Both the position numbers and the translations under genes were made by a program. DNA of 64,000 nt. It comes from Candidatus Poribacteria bacterium (lineage in GTDB: Bacteria > Poribacteria > WGA-4E > PCPOR2b). Below the pieces are notes generated by a model. That model searched no databases. It saw only the letters and a program-made list of their open reading frames with translations, and had not been told where the DNA came from. Where the stretch lies: contig JAPPKS010000002.1 in the NCBI GenBank assembly GCA_028819845.1, forward strand, positions 78,605-142,604, in the 5' to 3' direction. Below, in pieces: positions 17,343 to 26,127 of this stretch (its first letter is position 1; every line of letters starts with the position of its first letter).

Positions 17343-18614
17343 TTACCTCGCGTCCAGATAGTCGCTGTACCATAGACCGCCCAACGGCAAGCCCTCGGCG
17401 ACCATGTTGCTCACGATTGGATCGTCGCTTGCCCGTCGAATTGTCGAAAACCCGTCCTCACCCTTCTCTAGAATCCAGACCTCCGCTGGATCGAGCGCAT
17501 CAACGAAGTACGGTTGATGTGTAGTGACAAAGACCTGCGACCTATTTTTGCCCCGACTGGCGTGGTCTCGGAATTCGTTCGCCAAAGTCTCCAAGAGTTT
17601 GTGGTATAATCCGTTTTCCGGTTCTTCAATACACAGAAACGGCGGCGGATTCGGGTCTTCAAGCAACAATAGGTAGGCAAAGACCTTGAGCGTACCGTCA
17701 GACACCTGCTGGGCGTAAAAGGGATCGGTAAAACCTTTGTCGTTGAATCGGAGCACCAGCCTGCCGTCAGTGGTTTTTTCCGTGTCAATCCGGTCAATGC
17801 CGGGAATTTTTTCGGCGATTTCGTTTAAGATTGACTTGAAACGCTGCGGATGTTCACGCTCCATGAATTGCACGACATTGCCGAGATTGTCTCCACGCGT
17901 ATTGAGATGTTGCTGTGGGCCTGCGAGCGGCAGGCTGCGCGCCGCGTCCGGGGTGAAGTAGCTGAGATACCATCCCGCAATAAATTGGCGAAAATCGGAA
18001 ATTCTCGGATGCTGCTTCAGGGCGCCGAGCGACATAATGCCGAGTTGACGCCCGTCTCTCAATTCGACCGTTTCAGTCTCACTAGATTCATCTGCCTTAA
18101 TTGAATTCGCGCAACTTGCACGATCAATTTGTTCTATTTTTTCGTCAATTTGGTAGCCTGTTTGTGTGCCCTTCAATGCCATTCCTCTGCCATACTTGAG
18201 ATACAAAAAATGAAATGATCTACGGCCTTTTGGTCCCTGTCTGAGGCGTTCTTCCCAGACGTATGGGCGTCCGGAATGGTCTTCGCCAATGGCGATCTCG
18301 TAGGTTATGGGCTGAGTTTTGCTGCTTTCTCTGTAATACACCTCAAACTCAATGGGGCCGGTTTCGCCTTGCGACCTCAACGTCTGAAATCCGCCGCGCC
18401 CCCTTTGGTTGCAAGCGTCCTCAACTCCCGATTTAAGGGCGTCGGCAAGAAACCCGAATGCATCAATCAGCGCGCTTTTGCCGACGCCATTTTTCCCGAT
18501 AACCGCCGTCATAACGGTGAGGGGTTTACGATCCCGCTTGCTCCAGACCCGCCCAAGCGTCACATCCTTGAACACCTTGAAATTTCTTACTCTGAATCCT
18601 TCAATCTTAGCCAT
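17343..18614 (-). CDS. AAA family ATPase of pair B
   Basis: 423-residue SMC/OLD-like ATPase. Walker A is GKNGVGKS (40-47), the signature region is around residue 295 (QVSDGTLKVFAYLLLL), Walker B ends CIEEPE (EEPE 330-333) and the H-loop is TTHQPYF (364-370). All ATPase motifs look intact. The ATG at 18614 follows a weak ribosome site. It lies directly upstream of the DUF4276-like gene. The best reading is the regulator half of a two-gene defence or toxin module carried as a cassette between two REP arrays. Confidence 0.88.
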   Translation of the reverse strand: MAKIEGFRVRNFKVFKDVTLGRVWSKRDRKPLTVMTAVIGKNGVGKSALIDAFGFLADALKSGVEDACNQRGRGGFQTLRSQGETGPIEFEVYYRESSKTQPITYEIAIGEDHSGRPYVWEERLRQGPKGRRSFHFLYLKYGRGMALKGTQTGYQIDEKIEQIDRASCANSIKADESSETETVELRDGRQLGIMSLGALKQHPRISDFRQFIAGWYLSYFTPDAARSLPLAGPQQHLNTRGDNLGNVVQFMEREHPQRFKSILNEIAEKIPGIDRIDTEKTTDGRLVLRFNDKGFTDPFYAQQVSDGTLKVFAYLLLLEDPNPPPFLCIEEPENGLYHKLLETLANEFRDHASRGKNRSQVFVTTHQPYFVDALDPAEVWILEKGEDGFSTIRRASDDPIVSNMVAEGLPLGGLWYSDYLDAR

Positions 18615-18668
18615 ATTCTAGTCTGCGTTCGATATAGATAGCACTTACGCAGTTGAACCATAGTAGTA

Positions 18669-18685
18669 GGCACACTCCGTGTGCC
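18669..18685. other. Short hairpin repeat GGCACAC/GTGTGCC
   Basis: Perfect 7-bp stem with a TCC loop, between the ATPase start and REP array 2. No T-tract; probably a dispersed mini-repeat. Confidence 0.4.
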
Positions 18686-18729
18686 GTAATCTGCATTTAT
18701 TGCCTAGGAACCCGATAACAGCATTGGGA

Positions 18730-18888
18730 CGACTGGTAATGGCATTCCAAGTGTCCAACAATCGTTTCTGTCACGCTATTGTGCAAACAATCTCTTAGAA
18801 CTCTTTAATCGGTTTCTTGATTCGACGCTGTGGTTTTGGCGTGGGCCGCACCTCAATATTATACACCTGTCGCCCCGCTGGGGCTTTG
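18730..18888. mobile_element. Composite REP element, class A2, left REP lost
   Basis: Interior and right REP of a class A2 element; the left hairpin is missing and only GACTGGTAATGG remains at the boundary. Confidence 0.55.
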
Positions 18889-19065
18889 ACGTGTGGTGCA
18901 TTCGCATTTCTATACACCTATCGCCCCTCTGGGGCTTTGGTATGTGGCGCATGCGATTTTTTATACTCCTAACGCCAGGCTGGGACCTCCAGAAACACTA
19001 AAACTCCACGCACCTAAGCGCCAGCAGCGCGAAAGGTATATAGCAACGTCAATTCACCCAACATC

Positions 19066-19243
19066 AAAGCCCCAGCGGGGCGACAGGTGGTGCTTTGTCT
19101 CACATTATTTAATGAGAGTGGAATGAATTATTTCACACGTGTTTTTCAAACCTGTTATTGATTTAAAAACTGAATTCTCACGCTGAAGCTTAAGATTGTT
19201 GGGTCATATGCCTTCTGGGCACCTGTCGCCCCTCTGGGGCTTT
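19066..19243. mobile_element. Composite REP element, class B
   Basis: 178 bases with inverted REP ends; interior as in 16156-16332 with several substitutions. Confidence 0.6.
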
Positions 19244-19379
19244 GAGATGTAAATTTCGACGTTCGTTCACAACCGTTGATTTGAATTTGGAATTTCCCTC
19301 CGTGTGGTAGAGGATCTACCGGCCTGTGCAAGCCCCAGCGGGGCGAAAGGTGTATAGAAACATAAAGCCACTCTATTCT

Positions 19380-19552
19380 AAAGCCCCAGCGGGGCGACAG
19401 GTAATGGAAACCCAAGATTTTAATAATCGATTTTGTGACCTAATTGTGTAAACAAGCTCTAAAAACTCCTTAATCGGTTAGTTAATTTCCTGCTGTGGTT
19501 TTGGCTTATGGTGTACCTCGATCCTATTCACCTGTCGCCCCGCTGGGGCTTT
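19380..19552. mobile_element. Composite REP element, class A1
   Basis: 173 bases; interior almost equal to 15026-15197. Confidence 0.65.
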
Positions 19553-19730
19553 GGCATATGACGCCTTCGATATTTTAAACTCCAAACGCCCGGCCGGGGC
19601 ATCTAGAAACGCTAACCCTCCACGCACCTAAGCGCCAGTGTGCGATCAAGCGAGTGATTAGCGAGTGCGATAGAACTTCTCAAGTGTATAGCAACGTCGA
19701 TTCACCCAACACCATATCCCCAGCCGGGCG
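19490..19730 (+). repeat. 241-bp direct repeat, copy 2
   Basis: See copy 1 at 15880-16120. A third, more diverged partial copy lies at about 20300-20480. Confidence 0.85.
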
Positions 19731-19765
19731 GAAGGTATATAGAAACACCGAATTCCTGAACATGC

Positions 19766-19937
19766 AAGCCCCAGCGGGGCGACAGGTAATGGCACCCCAA
19801 TTGTCCAAAAATCGTTTCTGTCACGCTATTATTCAAACAACCTCTTAAAACTCCATAATCGGTTTCTTGATTCGACGCTGTGGTTTTGGCGTGGGCCGCA
19901 CCTCAATATTATTCACCTTTCGCCCCGCTGGGGCTTT
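19766..19937. mobile_element. Composite REP element, class A2
   Basis: 172 bases; nearly the same as 15409-15581. Confidence 0.65.
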
Positions 19938-20145
19938 AATGCGTAGCACCTCCGAATTTCTATATACCTATCGCCCCGATGGGGCTTGAATATATGGCGC
20001 CTTCGATTTTTATACTCCTAACGCCCGGCCGGCTTCCAGACACGCTAAAACTCCACGAAACTAAGCGCCAGTGTGCGATCAAGCGAGTGGTTTGCGAGTG
20101 CGATAGAACCGCTCAGGTTTATAGCACACGGATTGTCCACGCAAC

Positions 20146-20318
20146 TAAGCCCCAGCGGGGCGACAGGTAATGGAAACCCAAAATTTTAATGATCGATTTT
20201 GTGACCTAATTGTGTAAACAAGCTCTAAAAACACCTTAATCGGTTAGTTAATTCCCTGCTGTGGTTTTGGCTTATGGTGTACCTCGATCCTATTCACCTT
20301 TCGCCCCGCTGGGGCTTT
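20146..20318. mobile_element. Composite REP element, class A1
   Basis: 173 bases; nearly the same as 15026-15197. Confidence 0.65.
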
Positions 20319-20581
20319 GGCATTTGGCGCCTCCGATATTTTATACTTCAAACGCCCGGTCGGGGCATCTAGAAACACGAACCCTCCACGCACCTAAGCG
20401 CCAGTGCGCGATCAAGCGAGTGATTAGCGAGTGCGATAGAATTTCTCAAGTATATAGCACCGTCGATTCACCCAACATCTAAGCCCCAGTGGGGCGGAAG
20501 GTATATAGAAACACCGAATTCCTGAACATGCAAGCCCCAGCGGGGCGAAAGGTGTATAGAAACATCAAGCCACTCTATTCT

Positions 20582-20645
20582 AAAGCCCCAGCGGGGCGAC
20601 AGGTAATAGCAACCAAAATGTTCGAAAATCGTTTTTGTCGCCTCA
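20582..20645. mobile_element. Composite REP element, truncated at methylase end
   Basis: Left REP and the first part of an A2-like interior, then diverging into the 3' end of the DUF1156 methylase gene. Suggests an element inserted or truncated right at the gene end. Confidence 0.45.
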
Positions 20646-20647
20646 TC

Positions 20648-23600
20648 CTAAAACAACAACCGTTGCCCCGACTCCTGGACTTGACCCTGCGCGGCGACGT
20701 GGTTGCTCAGCGCCTCAAGAATCGATCGCTCGTCCGAACCCTCGTCTGCCAACTCGATGAGCGCCTGAAGAATCTGGTTGAATAGCGTGTTGCGCTGCAA
20801 TCCCTGATCGCTAAGATAATTGTCCACCTTGACCTGATCGCCGGCGCGCCAAAGGTGCATCAGTTTGTGCACCTGGTCGATGAGCGGCACCGGTTGCCCG
20901 CTCGGTGCTTCAAGACCGAGGTTGCGCCGTCCCCGCCGATGCCACGGTTTGAGTTTGACCTTGGCGCCGCTCCCGCTTTCCGCTTCCTCATCATCCTCTG
21001 ATTCAGGCGTCTCATCCGCATTTCTTGCTCCCGATTGGGTTAGGAGATCGTGCTGGTTGACTAGCGCGGTGTCGGAGAGATTGCACGACAAGGCGTAGAG
21101 GATGCAAGCACCGACGGGGGCGTCCTTCATCTTGAAGTCGTTACGATGCAGTAGATAGTACGTCGTCACATCATCCAGTTCAGTCGTAGCTTCTGCCTCG
21201 CCGTCATGGGGCAGGACGCGATGGACAACAAAATCCACGACCATGCGACGCACCTCGCGCAGGAACTCGGAGACGGACATCAGGTCGCCATCAGCGGTTG
21301 CCTTCTTAACGACCGGGTACTTGCTGTAGGCTTCCAGTGCTGGACCTGTCGCCGCCCACACAAAGTCGGGTCCCCGAATACCGGCGTCCCAAAAGTCGTG
21401 CAGTTGTTGGGTAATATTACTCCGCATCTCGTCGAGGACGGTGTGATCCCAGCCCGGGCGCGCAGGAGGTCGTTTCTTGCATACAATCCAGATTGAGGAT
21501 GCAAGGGCTGCCGATGTCTGAGCGCGCATTCGCGCAGATTGTTCCGTTTGAACGGGCCAACTTCCATCAACGACAAAGCCAGAACGAATGACCGCACCAA
21601 CCAGTGTTTCCCACGCCTGAGGTCTTTTGTTGGCGAATACGATAACCAAACGACCGGTCTCGCTTAAATGTTCCCAACAGCGCCGAAATGACTCCGCCAT
21701 ACCCCGTTCGTAGTTCTCCTTCGAAACGGCGCAATCTCCGTTGAATCGACCTGCATCATCAATTAGTTCCCCGTCAGAAACGTCATGATTCCACTTTGGT
21801 CCGGTGCTCTTGGAAAAAACGTCGGCGAAACCGTTGTTCGTGTTTCCAATAGTCCTCCTGTTCCAAACATAGAAATAATCCATTAAATCGGAGTATGGAA
21901 TTGCGTCATAGTAAGGAGGGTCAGTTATTATTATGTCAAAGGTATCAGAGTGCTTTGCAGATGACGCGCTCCCGACTTTAACTCTTGGAACCGGAGCGTG
22001 GTCGTTTGTAGCATTCGCGGCTGTTTCTAAAGCCTTACAAACTGCAGCAATACACATCATCCACCCGCCGCGAACATCATTATACGGGACAGCCTCGGAA
22101 TAGTCCCAAGTCATCGGCAACGCGTATCGCACGAAAACGTGTCCGATTGCCTCGACGCTCGTGATCCAAGATAGTATCGTCGAGTTGAAGTCGAGCATTC
22201 GGTCAAAGCCACATGAAAGAATTCCTAATATTGCTTGGCGCCAGTATTGATTGTCACAGTGTTGGTGAACAGCAAAATCCGCTTCGCGAATTTTGCTAAC
22301 GAACTGTCCAAGGCACACAAGTTGTCGATTTGTGAACAACTTCCGCCACGAATCAAATCCGTACCCGTCTACCGAAAATGCCCGTGACGCGCCGATTCCG
22401 GCTTTAGGCGTCGGTTCTTCCGGCAATCCGAAAGGAATATCTGCGTAAAGGGCACCAAGTTGCTCCTCCGTCACTTCCGCGACGGCGCGTTCGTGGTCGG
22501 TTGGCAGGCGGTATTCCTTTCCGTTCTGCCCTTCGACGACGACAACCGTCATCATGGCGCCCAATCGCCCGGCACGTCCTTCAAGGCGGATATCTTCCAT
22601 CGTCATAATCGCCTTGCAGCGAGGGCGAGGGCAGGTTGCGCCGGTGCGGGACATGGTACCTGCTCCGATTCGCTTGTCGTGCTCCCGCCGTTGTGCGCTG
22701 TTCCCGCCGTTCTGGGGCACGTCGGTCAGTACGCCAAAAACAACACCTGTCTCGTCAGCGTTCGGTTCCATAATCAGGAGTATTCGCTTCCGTTCTTTCT
22801 TGCACAGCCAGCGCGTTTTGAGCAGAGGCAGCGTGGCGCGGCAGCCCTTGCAGGTGACAGTGCGCGCCCAGAGGTAAGCGACCGTCGGCTTGGCAATCCA
22901 GCGCGGGTTGCGCACGTCATTGAGGTAGTCGTCATCAAACGCGGCGTTGAGCAGATCGATTTGTGGCACACCGTTCTTATCAACCGCTAAGAGTTGCGGA
23001 GGTGCTGGTTCAAAGTCGGCATCGGGGTCGATCGGCTCAAATTCGGCGTAGGTGGGATAGTACGCCGCCAACTCCGCTCGCGCCTTATCCAGCACCCATT
23101 TACCCCAGGCGCGGACGTGCCACGCCAGGTTTGCTTTAAGCAGCGAATCGTCGTGGGGGAGATGTTCTAACTGGGTTTCATTGCCGTCGCCGTGGCCGAG
23201 GCGTTGAAGCGCAGTACGCAGCCTACCGCTCTTGTACCCCTTGGCTTTCAGGTAGGATGTCATGAATTCGCGGTCAGCTACGGCGAATTCGGGCAGCGCT
23301 CGCGTCTGGCCTGCGAGTTTCTGGGGGTATTCGAGCGTGCATTTTAGGATGAACCACGCCACCGGGTTGATGTCCATAGCCGTGACCTCGCAGCCGAGGC
23401 GCATGGCTTCCAGCGGAATGGCGCCGCCGCCGGCAAACGGGTCTAGCACTTTGGGCGCCCGCCCGCCGTAAGCCTTGCGAATCTCGTCGCGAAACCACTG
23501 CAGCGCCTCGCCGTTCTCTCTACCCCAATGAAGGATGCCGCCCTCCGTCACCTCTTTGGTCTTTTCAACGATGCGTCCGTTTAGCCGTTTGCGTTCCGTC

Positions 23601-23836
23601 TTCTCGACAACCTTACCCGCCATGCGTTTCAAGATGGTTTTTCGTTCGTCGGCATTGCCGGGATCGGGAAGCAGCGTGGCGATGAGCGCGGCGCGCGCCG
23701 CCGCCAGCGGTCTCCGTGCGGGCCAAATGTGCAGCGTCGAGATATGCCCATGCCGCACATTCTTCTCATGCACCGAATCCAGCGAAACCTCCTTCAACGG
23801 AAAAGCAACTTCTATAAGGCGTTTGTCGTTGGTCAT
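20648..23836 (-). CDS. DUF1156 Zn-ribbon DNA methylase (COG1743)
   Basis: 1062-residue predicted DNA methyltransferase. The N-terminal DUF1156 segment (PLKEVSLDSVHEKNVRHG) is followed by the SAM-binding loop DPFAGGG (132-138). A central zinc-ribbon has Cys at 329, 332 and 345 and a CPRPRC pair at 402-407. The catalytic DPPY is at 639-642 in TDPPYYDAIPY. DPPY indicates exocyclic-amine methylation (N6-adenine or N4-cytosine). ATG 23836 has GGAG seven bases upstream. It is a core member of the DUF499/DUF1156/SNF2 set, where it probably marks host DNA. The gene follows the HSP90-like gene by 44 bases on the same strand, so it is probably in that operon. Confidence 0.93.
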   Translation of the reverse strand: MTNDKRLIEVAFPLKEVSLDSVHEKNVRHGHISTLHIWPARRPLAAARAALIATLLPDPGNADERKTILKRMAGKVVEKTERKRLNGRIVEKTKEVTEGGILHWGRENGEALQWFRDEIRKAYGGRAPKVLDPFAGGGAIPLEAMRLGCEVTAMDINPVAWFILKCTLEYPQKLAGQTRALPEFAVADREFMTSYLKAKGYKSGRLRTALQRLGHGDGNETQLEHLPHDDSLLKANLAWHVRAWGKWVLDKARAELAAYYPTYAEFEPIDPDADFEPAPPQLLAVDKNGVPQIDLLNAAFDDDYLNDVRNPRWIAKPTVAYLWARTVTCKGCRATLPLLKTRWLCKKERKRILLIMEPNADETGVVFGVLTDVPQNGGNSAQRREHDKRIGAGTMSRTGATCPRPRCKAIMTMEDIRLEGRAGRLGAMMTVVVVEGQNGKEYRLPTDHERAVAEVTEEQLGALYADIPFGLPEEPTPKAGIGASRAFSVDGYGFDSWRKLFTNRQLVCLGQFVSKIREADFAVHQHCDNQYWRQAILGILSCGFDRMLDFNSTILSWITSVEAIGHVFVRYALPMTWDYSEAVPYNDVRGGWMMCIAAVCKALETAANATNDHAPVPRVKVGSASSAKHSDTFDIIITDPPYYDAIPYSDLMDYFYVWNRRTIGNTNNGFADVFSKSTGPKWNHDVSDGELIDDAGRFNGDCAVSKENYERGMAESFRRCWEHLSETGRLVIVFANKRPQAWETLVGAVIRSGFVVDGSWPVQTEQSARMRAQTSAALASSIWIVCKKRPPARPGWDHTVLDEMRSNITQQLHDFWDAGIRGPDFVWAATGPALEAYSKYPVVKKATADGDLMSVSEFLREVRRMVVDFVVHRVLPHDGEAEATTELDDVTTYYLLHRNDFKMKDAPVGACILYALSCNLSDTALVNQHDLLTQSGARNADETPESEDDEEAESGSGAKVKLKPWHRRGRRNLGLEAPSGQPVPLIDQVHKLMHLWRAGDQVKVDNYLSDQGLQRNTLFNQILQALIELADEGSDERSILEALSNHVAAQGQVQESGQRLLF

Positions 23837-23850
23837 TTCTTTCTCCAGTC

Positions 23851-23875
23851 TGACATATCACATATCTGATGTAAT
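23851..23875. promoter_or_regulatory. A/T-rich imperfect palindrome before the methylase
   Basis: ACATATCACATATCTGATGT (23853-23872) lies in the 44-base gap ahead of the methylase ribosome site. It shares ATATCACAT with the stretch upstream of the helicase gene (about 35482-35498). Possible shared operator; very tentative. Confidence 0.25.
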
Positions 23876-23880
23876 TCGAC

Positions 23881-26124
23881 CTATGAGGCTGCTTCTCTCG
23901 GTAACCAGAGTTTTGCAGATAGCAGGTCTATCCATTCGCAATATAGGTGCAACTGTATTGCTTGATCACCAGTAGGCACGAGGAAGGGCTCCAAAAGTGC
24001 AGGAATTGGAAAGTAAATACCTGCAAACATTTCCTGCACTGGTCGTTGAAGTTCAATGGCACCCTCAGTCTGTCCGGGTCTATTAGAATTGGCAATAACG
24101 AGTTTATCAAGGCGGATTTCATACTGAAATGCCGCGCTTACTGCATCTGATGCCACGTAGGTAATCTTGTTTCCCGCCCAGACGACACCGCGGTTGTCAC
24201 AAGCTGGAAGCAGGTCTCCGTACGCCTTAAATGCAGTATCCAGTATGCGAATATAGAAACCATCAATACCTGTAGTTCCTGCTTCATCAACAATGTGAAG
24301 TAGACGCTTTACTTTAGACAGTTTTGGTTCGCTTTGTTCTCCTACCTTAACTTCCTGTACATCGTCACTGGTTACAACGTCGTGCTGTCCGCCCTTGAGC
24401 ACAACACCAATATCATCCTTTACTAATGTCCAAAGTTCTGACCGTCGTTTTGATAACAGTTCGAAATTTAACGCCCCATCACCAAAGAATCTAGGGCTCC
24501 ATTTTTTTAGTGAAGGACCAAGAAACTCCCGACAAAACGTGGATATTAAAGAATAAAGGATGCCCGTGTAACCGAGAACTTCCAACTTGGCAATTTCTGG
24601 GTGTCGAACATCTACGAAAATATCCAATGTTTCACCAAGACCATGCTCCTTCAAGAATACGGGAATGTCTTCAGTAAGCTTGCCAGGAATAAGATGGAAG
24701 TTTTCGACTTCAAAAGATCTTGAAATTGTGAATTCCAATTCACTGAGGAAAATCTTTTCAAACCGCGTTAGGTCTTGATACCGCTCCGAACAATCTATGA
24801 TTCCATCGAATGGTTTTGCCGCACAATACTGTTCGAGGTACTGTCGCTCAGCATCTCGCCGGTATCGGTCAGCCGAAAGTAATACAACCACATGGCCGCG
24901 AGCTTGCATGATTTGATTCAGGGCACGCTTCTGTGTTGTGCCGAAAAATACGACGACACCTTGTTGAGCCTTCCTGCGAATGTCTCCAAGAGAAATTTCT
25001 GATGCATCTGCGAGACGAACCACCGCGTTATCAAGTTTGTTTAACAAACCATTCCTCACCACATATTGAAATATACGAGCATTCTGAACGATACGCTCAG
25101 AACTTCCTAAAACCGTATCAATCGCAATTTTCTCCAACATTAGTACGATGCGGCTGAGCAAACTGGTGGTTTCAGCGTCGGGGGAATCGCGTCCGGCAGT
25201 CGGAACAAAACGATCGCAATCCAAACGCCCTGACACACCTATGGTGCAGCCGATCTGGGTTGCACACAGTTTGAAGCCCCGTTTGAATACATCAATTGAG
25301 CCATTTTGGAATCTAAGACGGCCTTCGAGATTCACAAATTCACCGGCGATACACAGATTCTCTATTGCAGCTACTAGTGTATACCCTCTGTCTTCGAACA
25401 TCCTTCCCGTTATAACAAAATCCCCATCATGCCATTTCTGTGTATTGACTCCGATTGGCGTGAGATTATCTTGGTCATCGACCTGCAAAAACCGCTTTTG
25501 CGAAATTTTCTCGCCATTAAAATGAATCGCTATTGGTACAAAGCGCACAAAATCTGACAAATAGGTTTTAAGCTCATTCACATTTGCGGTTTTGCGCAGG
25601 TTGCCAATCACGACCGTACCCCGAGGTGCAGCAACATTAGACTCTTCCTGACTCACTGACGGAATAGTGTTCGCAGCTGCTCGAATATCTTCCTCTGACA
25701 ATCGTGTGAGTGTTCCTTGCTCGCAATCTTCTGTTTGGGAGATTACCTCTAGCTTCGTGCAAACGCCGAAGTTGGCGAAGCCGCCAATTCCAAACGTGCC
25801 GACACACCCCGCGGACAAGGCTTCTTGGGTCCGCTTTCCGCTGGCGCCAATTGTCCAAAAAAGGTTCTTCAAGTCACTGTCTGACATCCCTATACCGTTA
25901 TCGCGCACGACAATCTTCTTGTCTTTTACAGTGATGTCAATTCTATAACTGTTTGCATTGGGGTTTGCACCCTCACGGTGCGCCTGAATCCGAATCGCAT
26001 CAACCGCATTCTGGACGTTTTCCCGGATGAAAGCGAGCGGTGTTTCGTAAACCTGCTTGGAGATAATCTGAAGTACGCTCTCGAAATCAATTCCTGCCTG
26101 AAACGATGTGTTTTCTTGGTTCAT
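23881..26124 (-). CDS. HSP90-like GHKL ATPase
   Basis: 747-residue GHKL ATPase whose N-terminal ~200 residues resemble HtpG/HSP90: N-box RENVQNAVDA (E35, N39), DNGIGM (75-80) and GTFGIGGF (109-116). The middle carries a HSP90-like module (PRGTVVIGNLRKTANVNELK). The C-terminal half (from about 360) does not look like the dimerisation domain of a housekeeping HtpG and I do not recognise it. It starts three bases after the phosphoesterase stop (ATGAGAGGATAAACAATG), so the two are co-translated. HSP90-like ATPases with non-standard C-termini occur in defence islands. Role here is inferred: a conformational ATPase sensor or chaperone working with the phosphoesterase. Confidence 0.85.
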   Translation of the reverse strand: MNQENTSFQAGIDFESVLQIISKQVYETPLAFIRENVQNAVDAIRIQAHREGANPNANSYRIDITVKDKKIVVRDNGIGMSDSDLKNLFWTIGASGKRTQEALSAGCVGTFGIGGFANFGVCTKLEVISQTEDCEQGTLTRLSEEDIRAAANTIPSVSQEESNVAAPRGTVVIGNLRKTANVNELKTYLSDFVRFVPIAIHFNGEKISQKRFLQVDDQDNLTPIGVNTQKWHDGDFVITGRMFEDRGYTLVAAIENLCIAGEFVNLEGRLRFQNGSIDVFKRGFKLCATQIGCTIGVSGRLDCDRFVPTAGRDSPDAETTSLLSRIVLMLEKIAIDTVLGSSERIVQNARIFQYVVRNGLLNKLDNAVVRLADASEISLGDIRRKAQQGVVVFFGTTQKRALNQIMQARGHVVVLLSADRYRRDAERQYLEQYCAAKPFDGIIDCSERYQDLTRFEKIFLSELEFTISRSFEVENFHLIPGKLTEDIPVFLKEHGLGETLDIFVDVRHPEIAKLEVLGYTGILYSLISTFCREFLGPSLKKWSPRFFGDGALNFELLSKRRSELWTLVKDDIGVVLKGGQHDVVTSDDVQEVKVGEQSEPKLSKVKRLLHIVDEAGTTGIDGFYIRILDTAFKAYGDLLPACDNRGVVWAGNKITYVASDAVSAAFQYEIRLDKLVIANSNRPGQTEGAIELQRPVQEMFAGIYFPIPALLEPFLVPTGDQAIQLHLYCEWIDLLSAKLWLPREAAS

Positions 26125-26127
26125 TGT

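Larger units (their letters stand above)
18889..20645. repeat. REP array 2
   Basis: Second dense REP region with the same building blocks as array 1. It ends only two bases before the stop codon of the DUF1156 methylase, so array growth has reached the end of that gene. No genuine coding sequence is seen. Confidence 0.85.

Noticed and set aside
18889-20645. Small RNA genes in the conserved interiors of composite elements
   Set aside because: Interiors are conserved in several copies, but no promoter or terminator is convincing by eye. Kept only as an idea under the composite-element finding.
14806-20785. Small open frames of 60-120 codons in the REP arrays
   Set aside because: Their peptides (LSPRWGF-, RAAGAKMLGE-, QAPAGRQV-like) are translations of the hairpin repeats in several frames, without ribosome sites or conservation pattern.
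10386-23836. DISARM or BREX identification of the DUF499/DUF1156 set
   Set aside because: No DrmA/DrmB (DUF1998), PLD, PglZ or BrxC/BrxL-like genes are visible; only a loose functional analogy remains.
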